A stretch of DNA of 64,000 bases from Sinorhizobium kostiense. Lineage in GTDB: Bacteria > Pseudomonadota > Alphaproteobacteria > Rhizobiales > Rhizobiaceae. The stretch lies in NCBI RefSeq assembly GCF_017874595.1, contig NZ_JAGILA010000002.1, positions 868,001 through 932,000 on the forward strand. Direction: 5' to 3'. Every line of letters begins with the position of its first letter. Within the stretch, counting starts at the first letter, position 1. This document shows positions 45,396-53,572 of the stretch, piece by piece. The notes beneath the pieces are model-generated. The model ran no database searches. It saw only the letters and a list, made by a program, of their open reading frames with translations, and was not told where the DNA came from. Both the position numbers and the translations under genes were made by a program.

Positions 45396-46988
45396 TTGGC
45401 GGTTCTTCCCTTTCATTTGCATGATTACCCGACAGCGCTGACCCTTGGCTGCTATCTTCTTTCCTGCGCAGTGATCTTCTTCACCGACCGCTTCGCCCTG
45501 CCGAAGCGCGAGCGCAGGAAGAATGCCTCCCCCTTTGGCCGCGACCAGAATCTGGTGGACGTCGTCGCCCGGCTCCCGGTAATCGCGCTCGTCTTTGCCG
45601 GTTTTTTCGCGATTTCCTGGCGCCCGCTCTATGCGGCGGCGGGCACCATGAGCTTCTTCATCATCTTCACCGGCATTTCCCGCGCGAAGTTCAAGTTCAT
45701 TCGTGAGCCCTTGGTCTTTTCCGACATCGCCCTCGTCGCAGATGTCTTCAAATACAAGTCGATCTTCTACGCGACATCGCTCAACATCGCGTTCTGGATC
45801 GTGGCCTTTCTCTACGTTTTCGGCGTCTCCGGTCTCTACATGTATTTTGAGCCGAGCGTGCTGCCGACGAGCGACGAGGCGTTCTGGATCGTGGTGATGA
45901 TCCTAGCCGCCAATGCCCCTTGGATCCTGCTGTTCTATGGTCCGGTGAACCGCCCGACCGCCGCCCTTGTCCAGCGGCTCGTCGGCAAGGTCAATGTCAA
46001 GATGAGCACGGTGCGCTTCGGCACCTTCGGCTCGGTGGTTTTTCATTTTATCATCTGGCTCGGCGTCAAGCGCGAGAAGATCGTTGCCGAACTCTCAGAG
46101 CGCCTGCTAGCCGCGGTGCATGATCTGATCGGCCACGAAGAGGCGCCGCTGATCGTCGTCTGGCAATCGGAATCCTTCATCGACATGCGCCATTTCGGTG
46201 TCGACTCGATCAAGCTGCCAACGATCGACCGGTTGCGCAAGCAGGCGGTGCAGTGGGGCCGGTTGAGCAATGTTTTCGAGGGCGGCTACACGCTGCGCAC
46301 CGAGTTCGCCGTCTTGAGCGGCCTTGTACCTGACGACATCCACGTCGATGCGAGTTACCCCTATCTGCGTGCAGCACACTATGCCGATGTCGTATGGCCG
46401 GGGAAATTGAAGCGGGCCGGCTGGCACACACATTTCGTCCACCCCTACGACCGGACATTCTTCTTGCGCCACAAGGCAATGCCGGTGCTCGGCTTCGACA
46501 AGCTCACCATGCTCGATGCCTTCGACCATGACACGGCAACAGACGGTCTCTACGTCTCCGATGGGGTTCTGACCGCTCGCGTGCTCGAGGAAGCCGAGAA
46601 GCTGCCTGAGGACGAGAGCGGCTTCTTCTTCGTCGCCTCGATGGCCAATCATGGGCCTTGGGAACCCGGCCGGATCGAAGGCCTCACCAATCCCGTCGAA
46701 ATCTATCTGGCGATCCTCGAGCAGTCGGATGCCGCCCTGAAGAAGCTGGTCGACGGCCTCGGCAAGCTCGAGCGCCCGGTCTGGCTCGTCTTTTACGGCG
46801 ACCACGCGCCTCTGTTGAAATCTTTCGCCGACCCGTTCCCCGATCCGCGCACGGACTATTTCATCGTGCCGCTCGCAAATGCCCGTGCGTCCAACCACCG
46901 CCCGACGCCGGCCCAGGACGAGCATCCGTGGAACCTTCTGCGCGCCCTGTTTGGACACGCCAACCTGCAGAAGGAGGCGCTGCAGTAG
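45396..46988 (+). CDS. rkpI: LtaS-type membrane sulfatase-fold protein RkpI
   Basis: A 530-residue inner-membrane protein: about five helices in residues 1-230, then a periplasmic sulfatase-fold domain. The region matches lipoteichoic acid synthase active sites: metal Glu in VVWQSESFID, likely nucleophile Thr299 in YTLRTEF, ANHGPWEPG and the metal pair in FYGDHAPLL. LtaS and OpgB relatives transfer phosphoglycerol from phosphatidylglycerol. A TTG start (45396) with AAGG upstream is used. Needed for K-antigen in S. meliloti by position; its chemistry here is inferred. Confidence 0.87.
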   Translation: MAVLPFHLHDYPTALTLGCYLLSCAVIFFTDRFALPKRERRKNASPFGRDQNLVDVVARLPVIALVFAGFFAISWRPLYAAAGTMSFFIIFTGISRAKFKFIREPLVFSDIALVADVFKYKSIFYATSLNIAFWIVAFLYVFGVSGLYMYFEPSVLPTSDEAFWIVVMILAANAPWILLFYGPVNRPTAALVQRLVGKVNVKMSTVRFGTFGSVVFHFIIWLGVKREKIVAELSERLLAAVHDLIGHEEAPLIVVWQSESFIDMRHFGVDSIKLPTIDRLRKQAVQWGRLSNVFEGGYTLRTEFAVLSGLVPDDIHVDASYPYLRAAHYADVVWPGKLKRAGWHTHFVHPYDRTFFLRHKAMPVLGFDKLTMLDAFDHDTATDGLYVSDGVLTARVLEEAEKLPEDESGFFFVASMANHGPWEPGRIEGLTNPVEIYLAILEQSDAALKKLVDGLGKLERPVWLVFYGDHAPLLKSFADPFPDPRTDYFIVPLANARASNHRPTPAQDEHPWNLLRALFGHANLQKEALQ

Positions 46989-47005
46989 CAGCGGAAATAG
47001 CAGCA

Positions 47006-48298
47006 ATGAAAGCGGAGGCGACGACGAGCAACACCCATCGGCGGACATTCCTGTTCCTGCAGGGCCCTTCGTCGCCGATCTTTGCCAAGATCGCCGCCCG
47101 GCTCGAAGCTCATGGCCATCGTTGCTTGCGCATCAATCTCAACACCGGCGATCAGATTTTCTGGCGGCGCGGCGGCGCATACAATTATCGGGGCTCGTTC
47201 TCCAGGTGGTCCGACTTTGTGAACGAATTCATCCGCCGCCATGGCATCAGCGATCTCGTCCTGCTCGGAGAGGAGCGACCCTATCACAGAACCGCCATCA
47301 ACGCGGCGCGGAACCATGGGGTTGCTGTTTTCGTCGTGGAGATGGGATATCTCCGGCCGGACTGGCTGACGCTCGAGCGCGGCGGCATGTCGTCCAATTC
47401 GCATTTCCCGGTCGACCCCGGCCAAGTTCTTGAAGCGGCTGCCGCACTGCCCGAACCCGACTGGCGGCGGCGCTACTCGCAGACCTTCGTCGCCGAGGCA
47501 GCCTGTGACCTCCTTTACAATCTTCCGAATGTTTTCCTCTGGTTTCTCTTCCCCGGCTATCGCCGGCACGCGATCTTTCATCCGATCGCCGAATATGCCG
47601 GCTGGTTGAAGCGGCTTGCCGGAGCCAGGCGGCAGAACCGAGCGGCTGAGGCGATCAGCCGCTCGATGGTTTCGGCGAACAGCCGCTATTTTATCTATCC
47701 CCTGCAGCTTGAGACCGACTATCAGTTGCGCGCGCACTCACCCTTCAACAGCCAGAAGGAGGCGATCGAGGAAATCCTCATCTCCTTTGCCCAATGCGCC
47801 CCGAGCACTGCAAAGCTGGTGATCAAGGTCCATCCTCTCGATAACGGCCTCATTGCCTGGCGCAGGATCGCTGCCACGAAAGCGGCAATGCTCGGGATCG
47901 AAGATCGCGTCGCCTATATCGACGGCGGCAATCTGGATGTCCTGACGGAGAGGAGCGCCGGCATGGTGACGGTCAATTCGACAGCCGGGCTGCACGCGCT
48001 CCGGCAGGGCAAGCCCGTCAAGGTCCTCGGCAGGGCGGTTTTCGATATCCAGGGGCTAACGGACCAACAGCCACTCGACGCCTTTTGGGCGGCGCCGCAG
48101 CCGCCGGATCCCGCCCTCAGCGCGGCCATCTTCCGCCTGTTGGCGGCGTCCATCCAGGTCCGCGGCAATTTCTATTCCAAGGCCGGCACCGACGCCGGCG
48201 CCGAGGCAATCGCCGAGCGGCTGCACAAGAATATCGTCAACCAGCCGGGGGCCTTCGTCGATCCACCGCCGCGGCAGAAGCCGGAGAAAAGAGCCTGA
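47006..48298 (+). CDS. rkpJ: Capsule polysaccharide protein RkpJ (KpsS/LipB-like)
   Basis: The ATG at 47006, 17 bases after the rkpI stop, gives 430 residues; longer frames lie inside rkpI. The pattern FLFLQGPSSPIFAKIAARLE, RINLNTGDQIFW, and later KLVIKVHPLDNGLIAWRRI and GMVTVNSTAGLHALRQGKPV places it with KpsS/LipB-type capsule proteins. Those are retaining beta-Kdo transferases that build the linker between lipid and capsule. It ends 6 bases from the convergent kpsF stop. Confidence 0.88.
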   Translation: MKAEATTSNTHRRTFLFLQGPSSPIFAKIAARLEAHGHRCLRINLNTGDQIFWRRGGAYNYRGSFSRWSDFVNEFIRRHGISDLVLLGEERPYHRTAINAARNHGVAVFVVEMGYLRPDWLTLERGGMSSNSHFPVDPGQVLEAAAALPEPDWRRRYSQTFVAEAACDLLYNLPNVFLWFLFPGYRRHAIFHPIAEYAGWLKRLAGARRQNRAAEAISRSMVSANSRYFIYPLQLETDYQLRAHSPFNSQKEAIEEILISFAQCAPSTAKLVIKVHPLDNGLIAWRRIAATKAAMLGIEDRVAYIDGGNLDVLTERSAGMVTVNSTAGLHALRQGKPVKVLGRAVFDIQGLTDQQPLDAFWAAPQPPDPALSAAIFRLLAASIQVRGNFYSKAGTDAGAEAIAERLHKNIVNQPGAFVDPPPRQKPEKRA

Positions 48299-48304
48299 CC
48301 TACC

Positions 48305-49315
48305 TCAGGCGACTCCGGCGCGCAGGAGATCGTGAATGTGCAGGATTCCGGTGGGAAGCCCCGCCTCGTCGATGAGGAAGAGCACGGTGACCTTGTGCTC
48401 TTGCATGAACTCCATGGCGGCGCTGGCGAGAACGTCGCCGTGAACCACGCGCGGGCTATGCGACATCACCTCTTCGACCCGCTGGCTCAACAGGTCGCCG
48501 GCCATGTGACGACGCAGGTCGCCGTCGGTGATGACGCCGATCAAGGCGCCGCGTTCATCAATGATGCCGACAACGCCGAAGCCCTTTGACGACATCTCGA
48601 TAACCGCCTCACTCATCGGCCGGCCGACGGCGAGCAGCGGCACCTGCTCCGCTACATGCGCCAGTTCCTGAACCAGGCGCAATTGCGCTCCCAGCTTGCC
48701 GCCTGGGTGGAAGGTCTTGAAGTCTTCCGCGGAAAAACCGCGCCGTTCCAGGAGCGCGATCGCCAGCGCGTCGCCGACCGCAAGCTGCAGCATGGCCGAG
48801 GTCGTTGGCGCCAGCCCATGCGGACAGGCCTCCGGCACTTTCGGCAGCACCAAAGCAACGTCCGAGTTGCGCGCGAGGATGCTGTCTCGGTTGGACGAGA
48901 TCGAGACAATCGGCACCTTGAAGCGCTTGGCATAGGTGAGCATGTTGGCCAGCTCCGCCGTCTCACCCGACCAGGAAAGCAGGATCACGACGTCGTCAGA
49001 GGTGATCATGCCGAGATCACCATGGCTTGCTTCCGTCGGATGGACGAAATAGGCGGAAGTGCCGGTAGAGGCCATGGTCGCTGCAATCTTGCGGCCGATA
49101 TGACCACTCTTGCCCACGCCGGAAACGACGACACGGCCGCGCCCATCGCCGATGAGTTCGACGGCATCGACCAGGCTACGCGCGAAGTCTTCATCAGTCT
49201 CCAGATGATCCGCCAGGGCCTTGATGCCATTCGCCGCTGTCGTAATCGTCCTACCGATCGAGTTAAGCACGGCACCGCGCGAATGCCCATCCGCCTTCAC
49301 ATGTCTTAAACCCAT
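48305..49315 (-). CDS. kpsF: D-arabinose-5-phosphate isomerase KpsF
   Basis: A 336-residue enzyme with a SIS domain (VSGVGKSGHIGRKIAATMAS, FVHPTEASHGDLGM) and two C-terminal CBS domains (RPMSEAVIEMSSKGFGVVGI, VEEVMSHSPRVVHG). It converts ribulose-5-phosphate to arabinose-5-phosphate, the first precursor of Kdo. The ATG at 49315 has GGGGA upstream. It faces rkpJ tail to tail. A housekeeping paralogue for lipopolysaccharide may exist elsewhere; this copy is likely for capsule. Confidence 0.93.
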   Translation of the reverse strand: MGLRHVKADGHSRGAVLNSIGRTITTAANGIKALADHLETDEDFARSLVDAVELIGDGRGRVVVSGVGKSGHIGRKIAATMASTGTSAYFVHPTEASHGDLGMITSDDVVILLSWSGETAELANMLTYAKRFKVPIVSISSNRDSILARNSDVALVLPKVPEACPHGLAPTTSAMLQLAVGDALAIALLERRGFSAEDFKTFHPGGKLGAQLRLVQELAHVAEQVPLLAVGRPMSEAVIEMSSKGFGVVGIIDERGALIGVITDGDLRRHMAGDLLSQRVEEVMSHSPRVVHGDVLASAAMEFMQEHKVTVLFLIDEAGLPTGILHIHDLLRAGVA

Positions 49316-49632
49316 TTCTGATCCCCGGGCATGGAGCAATGATGGCCGCTGGGGCCGGCTTACGGCGGTGCGGCGAGAAAAGTATTCGGAGGCAATAAGC
49401 CCTTTTTCTTGACGAACCAAGCCTTCCTGGCGCTGAAATTCGCTGCGCCGGGGCTATTTTCGAACAGTTCAGATTAGCGAGCGTGCTTTTCCACAGACCC
49501 CGGCGCGGGCGGAGGGATAACCGTAGCTCCAATCAAAGGCGCGCCGCCGCACATCGCGTACGGACGCGTGGCAGCTGTACTTACGCAAATTCGGGACGGT
49601 GATTTCAGACGAGAAGCTGCAGACCGAGGAAG
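49316..49632. other. Gap upstream of kpsF
   Basis: A 317-base stretch upstream of kpsF and downstream of the small gene at 49633. Apart from one possible promoter (49393-49421) I see no coding frame, tRNA or clear hairpin here. Confidence 0.5.
49393..49421 (-). promoter_or_regulatory. Possible kpsF promoter
   Basis: On the minus strand CTTGGT (49416-49421) and TTATTG (49393-49398) lie 17 bases apart, roughly 80 bases before the kpsF ATG. Both boxes deviate from consensus. Confidence 0.35.
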
Positions 49633-49842
49633 TCACGACGACGCCACGCCGGCGTTCCCGGGCCGGGCACCGTGGCCGTTCAGCAGATGCCGAATGGCCG
49701 CCCGCGCCTCATCGGCCGAGCGGAACCGCTGAGCATCGAGATCCCAGACGTGATACTTCACGGCCAGGAACTTGACCTGCCCCTGATCGGGAACAACAAC
49801 GCCGACGGGTACACCGTCATGTTCGATAACTTGCCTGTTCAT
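49633..49842 (-). CDS. Small hypothetical protein, 69 residues
   Basis: The frame MNRQVIEHDGVPVGVVVPDQ, then GQVKFLAVKYHVWDLDAQRF and RSADEARAAIRHLLNGHG looks like a small soluble alpha/beta protein: paired strands, a Trp turn and an amphipathic helix. GGGAG lies 9 nt before the ATG. The DGVPVGVVVP start resembles antitoxin-like or regulatory mini-proteins, but I do not recognise it. A strong promoter 250 bases upstream on the same strand supports expression. Confidence 0.6.
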   Translation of the reverse strand: MNRQVIEHDGVPVGVVVPDQGQVKFLAVKYHVWDLDAQRFRSADEARAAIRHLLNGHGARPGNAGVASS

Positions 49843-49916
49843 GCAATAACGCTCCCCCACGCTTCACGCGCGGATCTTCAAATTTTCGGCAGAGGTGATT
49901 TCGGTGGGTCGAACGG

Positions 49917-50012
49917 TCACATTCGGCAGAGCGTGCCAATGAGACCTTTCACCGTTGCACGACAAAGGGAACGAGAGCCGCAGAAAGCGGCGGTCGAGAT
50001 CATTCTTGACAT
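49917..50012 (-). CDS. Possible 31-residue leader or small protein
   Basis: The frame MSRMISTAAFCGSRSLCRAT ends 11 residues later at TGA. AAGGAG lies 7 nt before the ATG, a very good ribosome site. It contains three cysteines and no clear helix. It falls between the promoter at 50094-50122 and the 69-residue gene, so it may be an independent peptide or an upstream frame that controls that gene. Confidence 0.35.
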   Translation of the reverse strand: MSRMISTAAFCGSRSLCRATVKGLIGTLCRM

Positions 50013-50093
50013 GTCACGCTCCTTTGGCTTGGCGCGGCGGCAGCGCCGCGGCGGTTGTTGAACGATACGGGCGGACTCACCGCCCAGATCTGC

Positions 50094-50122
50094 AAATTAG
50101 AATAATCGACCAATCAGTCAAT
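50094..50122 (-). promoter_or_regulatory. Strong sigma-70-type promoter for small-gene unit
   Basis: On the minus strand ATTGAC (50117-50122) and TAATTT (50094-50099) are exactly 17 bases apart in AT-rich DNA. The transcript would start near 50087 and run through both small frames. Confidence 0.6.
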
Positions 50123-50267
50123 TGCAGAAAACAAGAACGAGAAAAGTTCTCCCGGCTTCCCATCTCCTGCAGAATTCCATTTGCCGTCTCCACAGGACCT
50201 TCTCGCTATCTAGGTAGCAACGAATCGACCTGCAAGGGACAGATCTAAGAAGACAGCACTTTCCGAC

Positions 50268-50296
50268 GAAAAAGGGGCAGCCCGCAGGCCGCCCCT
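50268..50296 (-). terminator. Rho-independent terminator of secDF
   Basis: On the minus strand an 8-bp stem (GGGGCGGC/GCTGCCCC, one G-T pair) with a short loop is followed by TTTTT. It lies about 50 bases after the secDF stop. Confidence 0.75.
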
Positions 50297-50345
50297 CGAA
50301 TTTTCGATCGAAGCGCTTCTGCGCTTCCCCCACCCGGACCAGGCA

Positions 50346-52874
50346 CTAAGGCGTTCCAGCCGGTTGCACTCCGGAGCGGCTCGCCTCCCGATCCTTCCAC
50401 CAGCGGCTCAGGAACAAAAGGATCGGCCCGCCAATATAGATCGACGAGGTGGTTGCGACGATGACGCCGAAGATCATCGGCCAGGCGAAGCTGCGCACGA
50501 CCTCGCCGCCCCAGATTGCCATCGGCACCAGCGACAGGGCCGTTGCCACCGAGGTGAAGATGCATCGCGCGATCACCTGGTTGATGCTCATGTCGATGAG
50601 TTCGGAGAAAGGCATCGACTTGTACTTGCGCAGGTTCTCGCGCATGCGGTCGTAGACGACCACCTTGTCGTTCACCGAGTAGCCGATCATCGTCAGCAAC
50701 GCGGCGATCGCCGTCAGGTTGAAGTCCACGCCGGTGAGCGCGAAGAAGCCGATGGTCTTGGTGATGTCGAGCAGGAGCACGGCGATCGCACCGACGGCGA
50801 AGTGCCACTCGAAGCGGAACCAGATGTAGAGCAGGATCGCCAGCATGGCGAGGCCGACGGCGAGCGAGCCCGAACGTGCGAGTTCCGTGCTGATCGTGGG
50901 GCCGACGACCTCGGTCCGCTCGAGCGTTGCGCCCGGCACTGCGGTTGTCACGGCCTCCTTTATCCGGTTCAGCGCCGCCGTCTGCTCCTTTTCGCCGCCC
51001 GGCTGGCGCTGGACGCGGATCAGCACCGACTGGCCGCCGCCGAAGTCCTGCAGCGCCACCTCGCCGAGATTGAGCTCTTCGAGACCATGGCGCAACGTCG
51101 GCAGATCGATCTTTTCCTTCGAAACTGCTTCGACCTGAATACCACCGATGAAGTCGATGCCGTAGTTGAGACCCGGCGTGAAGAACAGGACGACGGAGCT
51201 GATCGACAGAAAGGCTGAAAAGCCGATCGCCTGGTACCGCCGCTTCATGAAGGAGATTGTCGGCAGATGCGGCACACGGCCGAAGAGCGACGGTATCTCC
51301 AGCTTCTTCATCTTGCGGCGAACGACGACCTCGCGCATCAGCAGGCGCACGACGGTCACCGAGGTAAACATCGAGATGATGATGCCGAGCATCATGGTCA
51401 CGGCGAAGCCTCTCACCGGCCCGCTGCCGAGCCAGAACAGGAGCACCGTGCCCACGAGCGTGGTGACGTTCGAATCGAGGATCGTCGCGTAGGCCTTGTT
51501 GAAGCCGACGTCCAACGCCTTCATCGCACCGGCACCGGCTTCCGTTTCTTCTCGAATGCGCGCGTTGATCAGGATGTTGGCGTCGACCGCCATGCCGATG
51601 CCGAGGATGATACCCGCGATGCCGGGAAGGGTCAGCGTCGAGCCGATCAGGGCGAGGACGCCGATGGTCATGATCGTGTGCAGCAACAGGCCGACATTGG
51701 CGATCATGCCCCAGGCGCCGTAGAGCACGACCATGAGGCTGATGACGAGGCCGAAGCCTACCAGACCGGTATAGAGACCCATACGGATCGAATCGCTGCC
51801 GAGGTTCGGTCCGACGGAGCGCTCTTCGATGATCGTCAGCGGCGCCGGCAGGGCACCGGAGCGCAGCAGCGCCGAAAGGACCGTTGCCTCCTCGACCGTG
51901 AAGTTGCCGCTGATCTGGCCACGGCCGCCGAGGATCGGCTCGTTGATGACCGGCGCCGTCAGGACCTTGCCGTCGAGAACGACCGCAAATGGCCGGCCGA
52001 CATTTTCCCGGGTAATCTCGGCGAACTGGCGCGCACCGAGCGAATCGAAGCTGAAGTCCACCACCGGCTGGTTCGTCTGCTGGTCAAAGCCGACTTTGGC
52101 ATCGGCGAGCCGCTCGCCCGAAATCGCGACACGGCTTTCGATCGGATATCTGTTGCCGTCATTTGCGCCGGGAAGGATCTCGACCCCGCGCGGCGGCGAC
52201 TCTGTCACGTCCACGCTCTGGTCCAGCATATGGAAGCTCATCTGCGCGGTGGAGCCGAGAAGCTCACGAAGGCGCGTCGGATCCTGAAGGCCCGGCAGCT
52301 GAACGAGGATGCGGTTGGAGCCGATGCGCTGGATCAGCGGCTCGGCGACGCCGACCTGGTCGACGCGGTTGCGGATGATCTCCAGGCTCTGCTCGACCGC
52401 TTTGGTCATGCGATCGGCGAGCCCCGCCTCGGTGAGCGAGAGCGTGATGACGTCACCGGACGTCGTCACCTCGACTTCGGGAGCCGAGGCGCCGAAGCCG
52501 ATAACACTTACCGGCGTCGCCAGTTCCTGCAGTTTCGGGAGCACCTTTTCCCGGTCGGCAGCATCGGGGATGCTCACCGTTACCGTGTTGCCGCTGATAC
52601 GCGCCGAAGAGGCGGAGACGCGCTCGCCGCGCAACAGCCGGCGGGTGTCGTCGAGAAGCGTGTTGACGCGGGCCTTCTGCAGACCGGCGGCGTCGACTTC
52701 GAGAACGAGATGCGAGCCGCCCTTGAGGTCAAGGCCGAGTGTGACGGGCTCGAACGGCAGAACGGAAGTGAATTGCTGCCGCAACCCTGGCGGCAGCACG
52801 CTCGGCAGCGCCGCGAGGCATCCGAAGATAACGATCGCGACATAGGCGAGAATCGCCCATCTTGATGTACGCAT
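50346..52874 (-). CDS. secDF: Fused protein translocase subunit SecDF
   Basis: An 842-residue fusion of SecD and SecF, together twelve membrane helices. The SecD half has FEPVTLGLDLKGGSHLVLEV, a large periplasmic domain and IIAGIILGIGMAVDANILIN-type helix 4 (read GIAGIILGIGMAVDANILI). The SecF half begins near residue 545 with FFTPGLNYGIDFIGGIQVE and has SVNDKVVVYDRMRENL. It uses the proton gradient to pull proteins out of the SecYEG channel. Fusion is common in alphaproteobacteria. No yajC lies upstream here. Confidence 0.95.
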   Translation of the reverse strand: MRTSRWAILAYVAIVIFGCLAALPSVLPPGLRQQFTSVLPFEPVTLGLDLKGGSHLVLEVDAAGLQKARVNTLLDDTRRLLRGERVSASSARISGNTVTVSIPDAADREKVLPKLQELATPVSVIGFGASAPEVEVTTSGDVITLSLTEAGLADRMTKAVEQSLEIIRNRVDQVGVAEPLIQRIGSNRILVQLPGLQDPTRLRELLGSTAQMSFHMLDQSVDVTESPPRGVEILPGANDGNRYPIESRVAISGERLADAKVGFDQQTNQPVVDFSFDSLGARQFAEITRENVGRPFAVVLDGKVLTAPVINEPILGGRGQISGNFTVEEATVLSALLRSGALPAPLTIIEERSVGPNLGSDSIRMGLYTGLVGFGLVISLMVVLYGAWGMIANVGLLLHTIMTIGVLALIGSTLTLPGIAGIILGIGMAVDANILINARIREETEAGAGAMKALDVGFNKAYATILDSNVTTLVGTVLLFWLGSGPVRGFAVTMMLGIIISMFTSVTVVRLLMREVVVRRKMKKLEIPSLFGRVPHLPTISFMKRRYQAIGFSAFLSISSVVLFFTPGLNYGIDFIGGIQVEAVSKEKIDLPTLRHGLEELNLGEVALQDFGGGQSVLIRVQRQPGGEKEQTAALNRIKEAVTTAVPGATLERTEVVGPTISTELARSGSLAVGLAMLAILLYIWFRFEWHFAVGAIAVLLLDITKTIGFFALTGVDFNLTAIAALLTMIGYSVNDKVVVYDRMRENLRKYKSMPFSELIDMSINQVIARCIFTSVATALSLVPMAIWGGEVVRSFAWPMIFGVIVATTSSIYIGGPILLFLSRWWKDREASRSGVQPAGTP

Positions 52875-52982
52875 GTGGAATTTCCATAAATGCCTGAACG
52901 CGCCTGTGCGGCAGCATCCGGGCGTGAGTTTTTGTCATTTCGAGCAGATCCGAAAACCGTCCGCCCGAGCGCCCATGATCTT

Positions 52983-53396
52983 CTAAGCCCTGGGTGGGGC
53001 CCGGATGTGCTCGCTCTGGCGCGGTGCTCGGACAAGAACTTCCGTCCGCGCTACAGGCGCCGGCCGACCACCGAGAGCAGCTGGAACAACAGAAAACTCA
53101 GGCGGAAGAGCCGCACCAGGATCGCCGCCGACGGTCGATTTCCCTTCCGCCTGGGCGGCCATGGTGCGAACATCCGGCAAGGCGACGGCTCTGGCGAGCT
53201 GACGGGCCGCCGGGCGATTGGACGAGCCGGAATCGGGTGCGGCGACATCGCCGGTCTGCGCGCCGGCGCCAAACCGGCTCGAGACGCTTTGCCCGACCGC
53301 GATTGCCTGCATGGCGAAGGAGGCGCAAAACAGCCACAGCACAGCCAGAAGCCGGCCGGCATGCATGCTCTTGCTGCCACCACCCAAGAGGTACAT
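52983..53396 (-). CDS. Putative secreted Pro/Ala-rich protein
   Basis: The frame from 53396 starts MYLLGGGSKSMHAGRLLAVL and continues through WLFCASFAMQAIAVGQS, a plausible signal peptide; AAGGA lies 11 nt upstream. The remainder is Ala-, Pro- and Gly-rich with RQLARAVALPDVRTMAAQAE and no domain I know. It is upstream of secDF on the same strand with a 108-base gap. The composition is also typical of a shadow frame in GC-rich DNA, so it may be spurious. Confidence 0.4.
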   Translation of the reverse strand: MYLLGGGSKSMHAGRLLAVLWLFCASFAMQAIAVGQSVSSRFGAGAQTGDVAAPDSGSSNRPAARQLARAVALPDVRTMAAQAEGKSTVGGDPGAALPPEFSVVPAALGGRPAPVARTEVLVRAPRQSEHIRAPPRA

Positions 53397-53516
53397 GGGG
53401 ACGCGGTTCCTTTCTATCGGCGCCCGGGAACCCAAGCCTATCGGAAGAACGTGGCCGGATTCGAGCGTCGGCGCCCTTATCACCATTCCGACGCGAAAAA
53501 GTCAAATCCGGGGTGG

Positions 53517-53572
53517 TTTGGATCTGCGCGTCGAGCTTTCCGAAAATCGGTTCCGGTTTTCGCGCCGATGCG
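53517..53572. repeat. Dispersed rhizobial repeat, copy related to 57060-57113
   Basis: TTTGGATCTGCGCGTCGAGC and the following CCGAAAATCGGTTCCGGTTT match, with changes, the segment at 57060-57113. It sits directly after the aruI stop, as the copy at 27779 sits after a gene end. Confidence 0.55.

Larger units (their letters stand above)
50013..50345. other. Gap between small-gene unit and secDF
   Basis: This 333-base stretch contains the minus-strand promoter at 50094-50122, a 6-bp hairpin just downstream (GGGCGG/CCGCCC, about 50072-50088), and the secDF terminator at 50268-50296. No convincing coding frame is present. Confidence 0.6.
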
